Part shown: in pieces, positions 24,976-33,753 of the stretch
Layout: every line of letters starts with the position of its first letter
Numbering within the stretch: position 1 is the first letter of the stretch
NCBI GenBank assembly: GCA_910586855.1
Contig: CAJUJH010000001.1
Location: forward strand, 701,339 to 765,338
Reading direction: 5' to 3'
DNA from: Candidatus Gastranaerophilales bacterium
Lineage (GTDB): Bacteria; Cyanobacteriota; Vampirovibrionia; Gastranaerophilales; Gastranaerophilaceae
Length of the DNA stretch: 64,000 nucleotides
Program-made: the position numbers and the translations under genes
Notes under the pieces: generated by a model
What the model saw: the letters and a program-made list of their open reading frames with translations, nothing else
What the model was told of the DNA's origin: nothing
Database searches by the model: none

Positions 24976-27201
24976 ATGTCATATTTGATGCTGTTTAATG
25001 AGTTAAAAGAGATGCTTATTTCCCAAAAAAGGGAAATTGAAGATATTGAAAAGATAGAACATGCCTATCTTTTTGCTTCACGCTTGCATGACGGGCAATA
25101 TAGAATTTCAGAAGAGCCCTATATTATCCACCCTATTGAAGTGGCGAAAATTCTAACCGAACTAAGACTTGATACAAATACAATTATTGCAGCATTTTTG
25201 CATGATATTTTAGAAGACACTGAAACTGAACCTGCTGAAATTGAGAAGAGTTTCGGCTCTGATGTTCTAAAGCTTGTAAACGGGGTTACAAAACTTGGAA
25301 AATTTCAGTTCAAATCCAAGGAAGAGCGTCAGGCTGAAAATTTCCGCCGCATGTTTATTGCAATGGCGGAAGATGTTCGTATAATTTTCTTAAAGCTTGC
25401 CGACCGTCTTCATAATATGCGTACTTTGAATTATATGGCTGCAAATAAACAAAAGCGTATAGCACAAGAAACACTTGATATTTTTGCACCGCTGGCTAAT
25501 CGTCTTGGTATCGGGAAAATCAAAGCAGAACTTGAAGATTTGTCTTTGCGTTATATTAATCCTGAAAAGTATTATGAAATTGCAAAACTTGTAGCTCAAA
25601 CAAAACATGACAGGGATAAAGTGGTTTCATCCTTGATTGAAACTATCTCAAACAGCCTAAAAGATTCCGGTATCCATGCTACCATTTATGGCAGAGCAAA
25701 ACACTATTACAGTATATATAATAAAATGAAACGCCAGAACGTTTCATTTGACGATTTGTATGATATAACTGCAATTCGCGTAATAGTTGATGATATTAGA
25801 GCTTGTTATAATGTTTTAGGAATTATCCACTCACAGTTTAAACCTATCCCGGGAAGATTTAAAGACTATATCGCAATGCCGAAAGGTAATTTATACCGTT
25901 CGCTGCACACATCTGTCATAGGCTCAAAAAACAAGCCTTTTGAAATCCAGATTAGAACAAAAGAAATGCATGATGTAGCGGAATATGGTGTTGCGGCACA
26001 TTGGAGATATAAAGAATCAGGCTCTGTTAAGGCTGAAGATAAAAACGATATTCAGTTTAACTGGATGAGAAAGCTTGTAGAAATTGATAAAGATACAACA
26101 GATGCTAAAGAATTTGTTGAAAGCGTAAAGCTTGATTTATTTGCAGACCAGGTTTTTGCATTTACTCCTGCAGGAGATGTTGTTGATTTGCCTGCAAATT
26201 CTACCCCGCTTGATTTTGCCTATAGAATCCACACAGAAGTCGGACACAGAACAGTTGGCGCCTTAATAAACGGAAGAATTGTTCCTCTTGATACAAAGCT
26301 TCAAAACGGCGATATTGTTGAAATTTTAACATCAAAGCAATTTATGCCAAAAATCGATTGGTTGAATTTCGTTGTAACTAAAAGCGCTATTTCAAAAATC
26401 CGTCTTTGGTTTAAAAAATATAAAAGGGAAGATAATATTGAAATTGGTAAATCTGCCCTTGAAACCAACCTTACAAAAGCAGTATTTGATGAGTACTTGA
26501 AATCAGGCGAAATAGATAAATGCGCTCATGAGATGAATTATAAAAGCGCCCCTGATTTATTTGCTGCTCTTGGTTACGGTGAAACCACAATTCATAAGGT
26601 TTTAAATAAGCTTAAAAAACCTGAAAACAAACCTCTTGAAAACATTGAAGAAAAAGAACAATCTAAGAGTAAGAGAAATAAGAAGAAAAATGACATCGTA
26701 GGCTTAGAGGGAATGCTCTGGAGCCTTGCAAAATGCTGTTCTCCAATTCCGGGTGAGCCTATTGTGGGCGTTGTTACAAAATCAAAAGGTGTCACCGTCC
26801 ACAGACTTGACTGCAAATGCCTGTTTGATATTATCCCTGAGCGGATGATGGATATTAAATGGGCAGATAATGTGTCGCAAGGTACATATATTGCACATTT
26901 AAGGGTTGAATCACAGGATAGAGTAGGTATTCTAAAAGATATTTTAATCAAGATTGCAGATACAAATACAAATATAGCGTATGCAAACACTTATTTAAAA
27001 AGCAAAAAATTCGGTATTATGGATATCGGTGTTGAATTATCAGATATTGAAACGCTAAAGAGGGTTATTTTAAATATTCAAACCATCCCGGATGTGCTTT
27101 CTGTAAGGCGATTACAGCAAAAAAACGACTTAAGTATGCAAAATAAGGGCAAAAACAAGAACCAAAAACCTAAAAAATCAAATAAGCCGCAGTCAAAATA
27201 A
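24976..27201 (+). CDS. rel: Bifunctional (p)ppGpp synthetase/hydrolase Rel
   Basis: A 741-aa stringent-response enzyme. Order: HD hydrolase domain (about 25-200; HDILED at 76-81), synthetase domain (about 235-375; GRFKDYIAMPKGNLYRSLHT), TGS (about 390-450; VFAFTPAGDVVDLPA), helical and zinc-finger regions (CCSPIPGEPIVG near 595), and an ACT domain (about 660-735). The RFKD motif and intact HD site mark a bifunctional Rel/SpoT rather than a synthetase-only RelA. A Lys-rich tail of ~25 residues follows the ACT domain. ribF is 18 bp downstream. Confidence 0.95.
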   Translation: MSYLMLFNELKEMLISQKREIEDIEKIEHAYLFASRLHDGQYRISEEPYIIHPIEVAKILTELRLDTNTIIAAFLHDILEDTETEPAEIEKSFGSDVLKLVNGVTKLGKFQFKSKEERQAENFRRMFIAMAEDVRIIFLKLADRLHNMRTLNYMAANKQKRIAQETLDIFAPLANRLGIGKIKAELEDLSLRYINPEKYYEIAKLVAQTKHDRDKVVSSLIETISNSLKDSGIHATIYGRAKHYYSIYNKMKRQNVSFDDLYDITAIRVIVDDIRACYNVLGIIHSQFKPIPGRFKDYIAMPKGNLYRSLHTSVIGSKNKPFEIQIRTKEMHDVAEYGVAAHWRYKESGSVKAEDKNDIQFNWMRKLVEIDKDTTDAKEFVESVKLDLFADQVFAFTPAGDVVDLPANSTPLDFAYRIHTEVGHRTVGALINGRIVPLDTKLQNGDIVEILTSKQFMPKIDWLNFVVTKSAISKIRLWFKKYKREDNIEIGKSALETNLTKAVFDEYLKSGEIDKCAHEMNYKSAPDLFAALGYGETTIHKVLNKLKKPENKPLENIEEKEQSKSKRNKKKNDIVGLEGMLWSLAKCCSPIPGEPIVGVVTKSKGVTVHRLDCKCLFDIIPERMMDIKWADNVSQGTYIAHLRVESQDRVGILKDILIKIADTNTNIAYANTYLKSKKFGIMDIGVELSDIETLKRVILNIQTIPDVLSVRRLQQKNDLSMQNKGKNKNQKPKKSNKPQSK

Positions 27202-27219
27202 TAGATATAGTAATTGATT

Positions 27220-28161
27220 ATGGAAATATTTACCACGCTAAAACATCCGATAACCCCTGATAGTGCCAAAATTTCCTCAATAGCACTTGGTTTTTTTGAC
27301 GGGGTGCATATTGCACATAAAAAAATCCTGGAAAGCGCTGTTAATCTTGCTAAAAGCGAAGGTGCCGATAAAAAAAGCGCGGTTATAACGTTCAAAAGGT
27401 CGCCTGGCGGATATTTTGACCAAAATAAAGGTATAAGTATACAAACTTTTGAAGATAAAATTAAAATGTTTGAAGCTTTGGGGATTGATATTGCTTATGT
27501 TTTGGATTTTGAAGAGTATAAAAACATTGGAGCTGATGAATATTTAAGGCTTTTAGTTAAACAATTTGCTCCAAAGTATATAATAACGGGCTTTAACCAT
27601 ACATTTGGCAAAAAGGAAGATGGCAAAAGCCAAGGGAACAGTGAGTTTTTAAGGGCTCATCAAAACCTTGGATACAAGTATGTTGAAATAGAAAAAATGC
27701 GCTTGAATAATACTCTTATTTCAAGTACAAATATTAAAAAATTTATTGAGCGTGCCTATATAAAAGAAGCAAATACGCTTTTGGGGTATGATTTTTATAT
27801 AAAAGGCACAGTTATCAAAGGAATGGGTTTAGCTCGAAAACTGGGTTTTAATACAGCAAATATTAAATGGCTTGACAATATTGTAAAACCGCCTTACGGG
27901 GTTTATTTTGGCGGTGTTGAACTGAATAATATTCAATATAATGCCCTTATTAATTGGGGTGTAAAACCCACTGTTGATGATAAAAACGAACCCGTTCTTG
28001 AAGCGCACATATTAAACTTTAATGAAGATATTTACGGTAAAGAAATTAAGGTGAGCTTCAAAAAACCAATCAGGGAAGAGAAAAAATTTAATAATATTGA
28101 AGAATTAAAACTTGCAATATCAGGTGATATAAATTTTATTAATCAAGAATTAAAAATGTAA
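27220..28161 (+). CDS. ribF: Bifunctional riboflavin kinase/FAD synthetase RibF
   Basis: A 313-aa enzyme converting riboflavin to FMN and FAD. The N-terminal FAD synthetase domain has ALGFFDGVHIAHKKIL (about residues 23-38) and the GFNHTFGKKEDG segment near 125; the C-terminal kinase domain (about 185-310) has GLARKLGFNTANI, PPYGVYFGG and EAHILNFNEDIYG. Start ATG 27220 is chosen because upstream TTG 27214 has no support. It follows rel by 18 bp and is probably cotranscribed, although TATAGT lies 8 bp before the ATG. Confidence 0.93.
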   Translation: MEIFTTLKHPITPDSAKISSIALGFFDGVHIAHKKILESAVNLAKSEGADKKSAVITFKRSPGGYFDQNKGISIQTFEDKIKMFEALGIDIAYVLDFEEYKNIGADEYLRLLVKQFAPKYIITGFNHTFGKKEDGKSQGNSEFLRAHQNLGYKYVEIEKMRLNNTLISSTNIKKFIERAYIKEANTLLGYDFYIKGTVIKGMGLARKLGFNTANIKWLDNIVKPPYGVYFGGVELNNIQYNALINWGVKPTVDDKNEPVLEAHILNFNEDIYGKEIKVSFKKPIREEKKFNNIEELKLAISGDINFINQELKM

Positions 28162-28228
28162 GCATTGAAAAAACTGCCCATAAACCTAATAAATAAGCAC
28201 TGCAAAAAGTATATGATGATGCCTTCAT
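28139..28228 (-). CDS. Possible 29-aa membrane peptide
   Basis: A tiny minus-strand ORF overlapping the ribF 3' end by 23 nt. It encodes a single hydrophobic segment (about residues 10-27, AYLLGLWAVFSMLTFLIL) after MKASSYTFCS. AAAGGA lies 12 nt upstream, rather far. No family is recognised and it may be chance. Confidence 0.25.
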   Translation of the reverse strand: MKASSYTFCSAYLLGLWAVFSMLTFLILD

Positions 28229-28604
28229 AATCTGTGTAATTCCTTTATTAATAGTCTTTTTCCATTTCTTTGTTTTTAATTTAAAACAAGCGTTTTAAAA
28301 AATAACTCCCCCGATAGAATAGTATCAGATAACAATAGTCTTCAAAAATTTCATAATTCTTAAGAGCTAATTGATAAAAATTTTTAATAGTGTTAAAATT
28401 ACACTTCCAAGGGCTTTAAAATAGCCAAAAGATATAAATTGTTTGTAAAATCCCTAAAATAAGCTTTTAAAGCCATCTTGGAAAATTCCGGCATGTAAAT
28501 TTTAAACATTTTATGTAAATTTTTGTTTAAAAAAGTGTTCCATGCTAGCAACTTATGTTTACTTGATGCGTTATATTTTTTGTGACCGTTTTTTAAAGAA
28601 ATTT
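28162..28604 (+). other. Intergenic region upstream of the orphan tandem pair
   Basis: About 440 bp of A/T-rich sequence. Apart from the tiny minus-strand ORF it contains GGCATGTAAATTTT followed by TTTATGTAA (28490-28520), a loose relative of the GGCAATTTTT / TTTATATA motif with spacing 3-4 bp shorter. No RNA gene or terminator is seen. Confidence 0.3.
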
Positions 28605-29741
28605 ATGAAGGTAAGAAGCGTTAACAATACAATTATTAATAATAGCTTGACGGAAAGCCGTGATATTGGGCAGTCCCAAGCTTCTGTGCTTAAAAATTCT
28701 AAAAACAACAGTCAAATTTCATTTAAAGGTGCTGACCTGACAACCTCCCTTATTGATTTTTGGGCAGCAATTGCCCGCGGCGGCATGGCTGCTTCATTTA
28801 CTGTTCAGGATATGTTAGGAACTAATTTTCCAAGAACGTTTGCAGCACTTGACAGAAATAAAGATATAACCGGAAAAAATAACTATAAAGCTGCAGTTGA
28901 AGTGGCAATTAGAGAATTTACAACCGGACCCAGCATGTTTATTATCCCTGCCCTTGTTCTGGCCGGGGCGAGCCATTATTCAGGTGAAGCAAATAAAGTT
29001 CCTGTTGATAATATTGCAATATTTAGCGACATTATGAAGGGTAGCATAAATACTTTAGGCGATAATAAATTCAAAGATATTGATTTTAAATCTCTTTCAA
29101 AAGATGAACTTCAAAATGCTAACATAGAAATTAAAAAGACATTCTATAAAGATGTTTTCCAAAATATATTCTCTCAATTTGAAGGCGCCTCTGATATTAA
29201 TATTGATGAATATGTTGATTTAATGCTTAAAGCTGAAGACCAGGCTACTCCTAAAAGAAATTTCTTTATGAGTATGTTTAATAAAAAAATCACAAAAGAC
29301 GGCGTTCAGGTTGATGCCAAGGATGAGATATTATCGCAATTAAGCACGAAATTTGTTGCAGACAAAAAATCCCATACTCAAGGATGGGGTGATTTTCTTA
29401 CTGCAAAAATTATTCCGGGTTCCAAACCTCTTAAAATCAGTGATATTGTTGATGATATGAAAAATTATTCAAATGATTTTGCAAAACAATACCTGTCAGC
29501 ACAAGGAAAAAATGTTCAATCAAACAGTAAAATGCTTGTTGAGAAATTTGTTGATAACTTCAGAGACGCCCGCATAGGTTCAAGATTTATAACAAATGTC
29601 ATGATGGTTGTTGCAACGGGCTTATTTATGTCAATTATTCCAAAATTATATACAAGAAATAAAACAAACCCTGAAACCGATGCAATTTATGCTCAGGTAA
29701 ATAAACAAAGACAAGGAGCGGCAAACAATGAAAATAAATAG
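28605..29741 (+). CDS. Orphan membrane protein, first of a tandem pair
   Basis: About 378 aa from ATG 28605; 28542 is an alternative start that adds 21 unlikely residues. No recognised family. The N-terminus is polar (MKVRSVNNT) and carries QISFKG near residue 40. A central hydrophobic segment (GPSMFIIPALVLAGASHYSG, about 110-130) is followed by a long soluble helical region and a C-terminal helix (FITNVMMVVATGLFMSIIPKL). The end is Asn/Gln-rich. It shares layout with the next gene: polar start, middle hydrophobic segment, soluble part, then a last helix ending F-x-I/L-P-K-L. The genes overlap by 14 nt, so this is a duplicated, coupled pair. Confidence 0.75.
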   Translation: MKVRSVNNTIINNSLTESRDIGQSQASVLKNSKNNSQISFKGADLTTSLIDFWAAIARGGMAASFTVQDMLGTNFPRTFAALDRNKDITGKNNYKAAVEVAIREFTTGPSMFIIPALVLAGASHYSGEANKVPVDNIAIFSDIMKGSINTLGDNKFKDIDFKSLSKDELQNANIEIKKTFYKDVFQNIFSQFEGASDINIDEYVDLMLKAEDQATPKRNFFMSMFNKKITKDGVQVDAKDEILSQLSTKFVADKKSHTQGWGDFLTAKIIPGSKPLKISDIVDDMKNYSNDFAKQYLSAQGKNVQSNSKMLVEKFVDNFRDARIGSRFITNVMMVVATGLFMSIIPKLYTRNKTNPETDAIYAQVNKQRQGAANNENK

Positions 29742-30735
29742 TGCTGCTTCCAGAATCTCAAATAACTTCAGCGATAATTTAATAAAATTAGGCAGAAGCG
29801 TTAAAACCGAAGGCAGCTGGACTTCTAAGGTTAATAAATTTACAGAAGGACGCGGCATGAACTCTGGGCGCGGTGCTTTTCTTGCCTTAATTTCAGTATG
29901 TACGCTTGTGCCAAGATTCTTAAAAGCTCGTGACAATGATGAAAGAAGTGAAATTGTAAGACGTGACGTTACTACGATTTTAACCATCACTTTTGCCATG
30001 AAGGCAATAAAAGCTGGTCTTTCAAAATTAATGGCGAAAAAATCCGGTTTGCCATTGACATATACAGGTATTCCTGAAGATGTCAATAAATTTAAAAAGG
30101 CTCTCGGGTATTTCCAACAAAAAGGTGAAACTGCATTTTCTGCTGAAGATATTGCCGCAAACTATACAGATATCAATGGCAAGGAAACTCTTACCAGATT
30201 CCTGAATTTTGTAGATGACAATAAAGGAAATGTTGGTAAAGTACTTACATTTGATAGAGCAAAAGGTGCGAATGGTAAAGATGGTGCCCTGACACTTGCT
30301 GCTAAAAAGCTTCTTGGCGAAGGTTTTGATTTTACAAAGCCCGGGAAGGAAATTATTAATGCAATTCAAGGTAAAGATGCTTCAAATTCAGCATTTGAAG
30401 AACTTGCAAACGTATTAAAAGATACAAATACCAACCCTATTTCTAAATTCTCAAAAGGTATAGGCGCCAAATTTGAAACTGCTGCATTATTAGCTGTAGT
30501 TGGATTCCTTGGTTTTGGACTGCCAAAATTAAATGAAAAAATGACAAAAAATAAATATCTTCTTAATGACGGCAATATAAAAGATACTTATAAAGACCCA
30601 AATATTAATCTGCCTTATACGAAACCTGTTTATAATACATTTAACTCTAACCAAAAAATGCTTTTCCAAAGCTTCCTTGGCGCACATAAAAACCAGAATG
30701 TTCAAGGACAGGCTTCTTTAAATAAAAATGCCTAA
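29728..30735 (+). CDS. Orphan membrane protein, second of a tandem pair
   Basis: A 335-aa protein, distant paralogue of the preceding one. AAGGAG lies 9 nt before the ATG, inside the upstream gene. It starts MKINSAASRISNNFSDN, has a hydrophobic pair near residues 50-105 (AFLALISVCTLVPRFL and TTILTITFAMKAIKA), a soluble middle (about 110-240) and a last helix (AALLAVVGFLGFGLPKL). The C-terminal ~60 residues are Asn/Tyr/Lys-rich. No enzyme motif is visible. Its stop overlaps the convergent TPR gene by 4 nt. Function unknown; membrane location is inferred. Confidence 0.75.
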   Translation: MKINSAASRISNNFSDNLIKLGRSVKTEGSWTSKVNKFTEGRGMNSGRGAFLALISVCTLVPRFLKARDNDERSEIVRRDVTTILTITFAMKAIKAGLSKLMAKKSGLPLTYTGIPEDVNKFKKALGYFQQKGETAFSAEDIAANYTDINGKETLTRFLNFVDDNKGNVGKVLTFDRAKGANGKDGALTLAAKKLLGEGFDFTKPGKEIINAIQGKDASNSAFEELANVLKDTNTNPISKFSKGIGAKFETAALLAVVGFLGFGLPKLNEKMTKNKYLLNDGNIKDTYKDPNINLPYTKPVYNTFNSNQKMLFQSFLGAHKNQNVQGQASLNKNA

Positions 30736-31466
30736 CTTACAACCTTAAGTCTTCTGTTTGTATCGGGTTTTTTAGAGTATATTTCAACAATTCTTCCAAC
30801 AAGTGCTCTTGTTGTGTCTGAATTTGGTTTTTGGGCTATATATTTTTTATAATACCTTACTGCAAAGTGTTGTCTTTTTAATTTATCAAAACAAATTCCT
30901 AAGCCCAAATTTGCCCTAAAGTATTTTGGGTTAATCTTTAAAATTTGTTTAAAAACTCTTGCGGCTTCTTCAAATTCTCCAAGCTGCATATAAAGACCCG
31001 CTTTATGGTTATAACATAAAATAAACCCAGGTTTTTCTTCAATAATTTTATCGTAAATCATCAAGGAAATATCCGGTTCATCTAAAAGTTCATGGGCTAT
31101 TGCAAGCTGGATTTGTGCGTTTAAATTTTTAGGATTTAGTTTTATTGCACGTCTAAAATATTCAACTGCAAGATAGGGTTTAGCACATAGTAAATAATTG
31201 ATTCCAAGTTCATAATAAACTTCAAAGTTTACTTTTTCAAATTTTTCGGCATCTTTTAAGTATTTTATTGCCTTCTCATAATCCTTTAAGCCTTTATAGG
31301 CTTTTGATATGCCTATATACGTTTTAATATTTTTCTTATTTATAAGTATAGAATTTAAATATGGCGCAATCGCGCTCTTATACTGCTTTTGCTTTAAAAA
31401 TTTTTCAGCCGTATTATGAAATTTGGTATTAAAATCTTCTTTTTTCTCTAAAGTTGCCTTAATCAT
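30732..31466 (-). CDS. TPR-repeat protein
   Basis: A 244-aa protein of about six tetratricopeptide repeats (for example YKSAIAPYLNSILINKK, YEKAIKYLKDAEKFEK, PYLAVEYFRRAIKLNPK, FEEAARVFKQILKINPK), with a basic C-terminal tail. There is no signal peptide. It presumably acts as a scaffold or adaptor. It converges with the orphan pair (4-nt stop overlap) and lies back to back with the MscS gene. Confidence 0.85.
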   Translation of the reverse strand: MIKATLEKKEDFNTKFHNTAEKFLKQKQYKSAIAPYLNSILINKKNIKTYIGISKAYKGLKDYEKAIKYLKDAEKFEKVNFEVYYELGINYLLCAKPYLAVEYFRRAIKLNPKNLNAQIQLAIAHELLDEPDISLMIYDKIIEEKPGFILCYNHKAGLYMQLGEFEEAARVFKQILKINPKYFRANLGLGICFDKLKRQHFAVRYYKKYIAQKPNSDTTRALVGRIVEIYSKKPDTNRRLKVVS

Positions 31467-31608
31467 AAACTCCCCTTTAATTAAAAAGTTTATACATTTT
31501 TAAACAAAATTAGATTAGCCTTGGGGTTTAAATTTTTATTAATCTGAAGGATTAATTTTTAATATGATATAATTTGTTAAAATATTTTTAAAAAAATGGA
31601 GAAATTAT

Positions 31609-32457
31609 ATGGAAAATATTTTAAACGGCGCAATGCTTGCTTTTATAAATAAAATTAATGTGTCGCTTTTATTCAAAATAGTTGTTGAGCTGCTTCTTTT
31701 TGTGCTTGCCTTGAAATCCGCAAATATCTTGATTAACAAGGTTATGAAAAAAATTATATCAAAGGCGGAAGACCTTGAATCTAAAAAGCAATATAATACA
31801 TTAAGACTCATTTCTCTTTCTGTTACAGATACTATATTATTTTTGTTTTTTGGAACAAATATTTTACAAGATATGGGAATAGATATGAAGCCCATTCTGG
31901 CAACTGCCGGTGTTTTGGGTATTGCAGTAGGTTTTGGAGCCCAGCGTTTTGTACAGGATGTAATTGCGGGATTAAATATACTTCTTACGGGGCAAATAAG
32001 GGTTGGCGATATTGTAAAAGTGCAAGGGGTTTCAGGTACGGTAGAGCGTGTAACCCTTACTATGATAATGCTTAGGTCCTATGAAGGCTGTGTGCATTAT
32101 ATAAGAAACGGTTTGATTGATATTGTAACAAACCAGACAAGAGATTTTTCTTATGCTGTATTGGATATTTCTGTTGCCTATAAAGAAAATATACCAAATG
32201 TAATGAATGTTTTAAAAGAAACAGGGGATGAACTTAAAAATGACATAGCATTTAGTAAAATGATTTTAGATGATATTGAAGTTTTAGGTTTAGATAGTTT
32301 TGATGACAGCTCTATTTTAATAAAATGCAGAATTAAAACCTATCCTCAGTTTCAGTGGGAAATAAAAAGAGAGTTTAATTTAAGAATAAAAGAAAAGTTT
32401 GATAAACTTGGAATAGAAATTCCTTTCCCGCAGATTGTTGTAAATAAACCGGAATAG
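31609..32457 (+). CDS. MscS-family mechanosensitive ion channel
   Basis: A 282-aa small-conductance mechanosensitive channel. There are three membrane segments (about residues 17-37, 63-83 and 90-130); the pore-lining helix and start of the beta domain read GFGAQRFVQDVIAGLNILL and IRVGDIVKVQGVSGTVERV. The cytoplasmic alpha/beta cage follows. Such channels release solutes on hypo-osmotic shock. The length equals short MscS/YkuT-like channels without extra domains. ATGGAGAAA supplies the ribosome binding site. A terminator follows. Confidence 0.93.
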   Translation: MENILNGAMLAFINKINVSLLFKIVVELLLFVLALKSANILINKVMKKIISKAEDLESKKQYNTLRLISLSVTDTILFLFFGTNILQDMGIDMKPILATAGVLGIAVGFGAQRFVQDVIAGLNILLTGQIRVGDIVKVQGVSGTVERVTLTMIMLRSYEGCVHYIRNGLIDIVTNQTRDFSYAVLDISVAYKENIPNVMNVLKETGDELKNDIAFSKMILDDIEVLGLDSFDDSSILIKCRIKTYPQFQWEIKREFNLRIKEKFDKLGIEIPFPQIVVNKPE

Positions 32458-32476
32458 TTTTGAAATAAATAAATTA

Positions 32477-32507
32477 AAAAGAGCCTTCAAAAGAGGCTCT
32501 TATTTTA
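32477..32507. terminator. Intrinsic terminator between mscS-like and LysM genes
   Basis: AAGAGCCT, an 8-nt loop, AGGCTCTT and a T-rich tail; A-rich on the other side, so it may act both ways for the convergent genes. Confidence 0.75.
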
Positions 32508-32530
32508 AATAATAATAGTTTATTAAGTTT

Positions 32531-33577
32531 TTATGATGCAAACATATTTGTGTGTATATCTTTAATCATTGTATCATCATAGAATACAACATTTTTACCG
32601 GTTTCTAAAATTTCTTTATATTCATTAATTTGTGCTTGATTTTGAACGTATATTGCTGTGTTATCTAAATCAATTTGACCGTCTAGAGCCATCATTAATT
32701 CATTGTTTTGACCGTTCATTTTAATACTGTTTTGTTTATTGTTAAAGCCTGCATCCATAAATACATATTGTGTTGCAACTTCTGAAGCATCCAAAGTGCC
32801 GCTGTTATCTATATCAAAGGCATTAAACATCATTCTTATATTTGCAATCTGGTCATTAACAAGTGATTGATAAATTTTGTTTGAACCTGAATAAATAGTT
32901 TCGTCAGTTGGTATTGCACCGTGTTCTGTAAAATATTGCTCTAAAAAGATATCTTCTGCCAATTGTTTTGTGCTTGCGGCATATGTTGTTTCAAAAAATG
33001 CCATTTCAGCTTTTTCAAATTCTTTAAGGGTTAGCACACCGTCTTTTTTACCGGTCTCATCTTCGGTATCATTTGCTTCGATATCTTGTTTTGCAAGTTC
33101 CAGTGCAGCCATTTTGTATGCTTCAACTTTTTCTTGGACATTTTCTGTTTTGAATATTTCCGGGTTTGCAAAAACTACTTTTGTGTCAGTTTCAGGATTG
33201 AAATCTTTAGGTTCTTGCGTGCCAAAATCTTTTGCATCTTCATATTGGTAGAATTTTCTTTGTTTTTCTATAAGTTCTTGATATTTGTTTATAAAGTCAG
33301 CTTCTTTATTTGTTTTTTCTGTTTCTATTGCAGGCATATCTTCTTTTGCTGGTGAAGTATTTTTGCATTCTTTATTGGATGCTTGGGTTGTCGGTTCATT
33401 TTCAAATAAAAGGTTTAAGCTTGTACCTGCATATATTAAATCAGGGTTTGCAATATTGTTATTCTTTGCGATTTCAAGAGCTTTTTGGTAAGCTTCTTTG
33501 CCGTTTAACCCGTAGTGTTCGCGTGCAATTTTTGTTAAAGTATCGCCTTTTTGAATTGTATAAGTTTCAACACCCAT
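32531..33577 (-). CDS. LysM and EF-hand domain protein
   Basis: About 348 aa from ATG 33577 (TTG 33589 possible). It opens directly with a LysM domain (ETYTIQKGDTLTKIAREHYG to TSLNLLF, about residues 2-60), which binds peptidoglycan or chitin-type glycans. A charged linker follows, then two calcium-loop candidates: DETGKKDGVLTLKEFE (about 180) and a canonical EF-hand FDIDNSGTLDASEV (about 255). No signal peptide precedes the LysM domain, so either export is non-classical or the domain works inside. Upstream sequence is very A/T-rich and includes TTTATATAAAGG. It is transcribed alone. Confidence 0.78.
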   Translation of the reverse strand: MGVETYTIQKGDTLTKIAREHYGLNGKEAYQKALEIAKNNNIANPDLIYAGTSLNLLFENEPTTQASNKECKNTSPAKEDMPAIETEKTNKEADFINKYQELIEKQRKFYQYEDAKDFGTQEPKDFNPETDTKVVFANPEIFKTENVQEKVEAYKMAALELAKQDIEANDTEDETGKKDGVLTLKEFEKAEMAFFETTYAASTKQLAEDIFLEQYFTEHGAIPTDETIYSGSNKIYQSLVNDQIANIRMMFNAFDIDNSGTLDASEVATQYVFMDAGFNNKQNSIKMNGQNNELMMALDGQIDLDNTAIYVQNQAQINEYKEILETGKNVVFYDDTMIKDIHTNMFAS

Positions 33578-33700
33578 TTTAAAAACCAACTTTCACTTTT
33601 TCTTCACTTGTAAATATTTTATATATAACCTTTATATAAAGACAAAGTTAAAATGAGGTTTTAAATTTCAAAACTATAAAAATTATTTACAAAAGTTAAC

Positions 33701-33737
33701 AAAACCCTGCTTTAAATATAATAAAGCAGGGTTCAAA
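33701..33737 (-). terminator. Intrinsic terminator after pepA
   Basis: AACCCTGCTTTA, a 7-nt loop and its complement, followed on the minus strand by TTTT. Confidence 0.8.
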
Positions 33738-33753
33738 ATAACTATTTAATATT

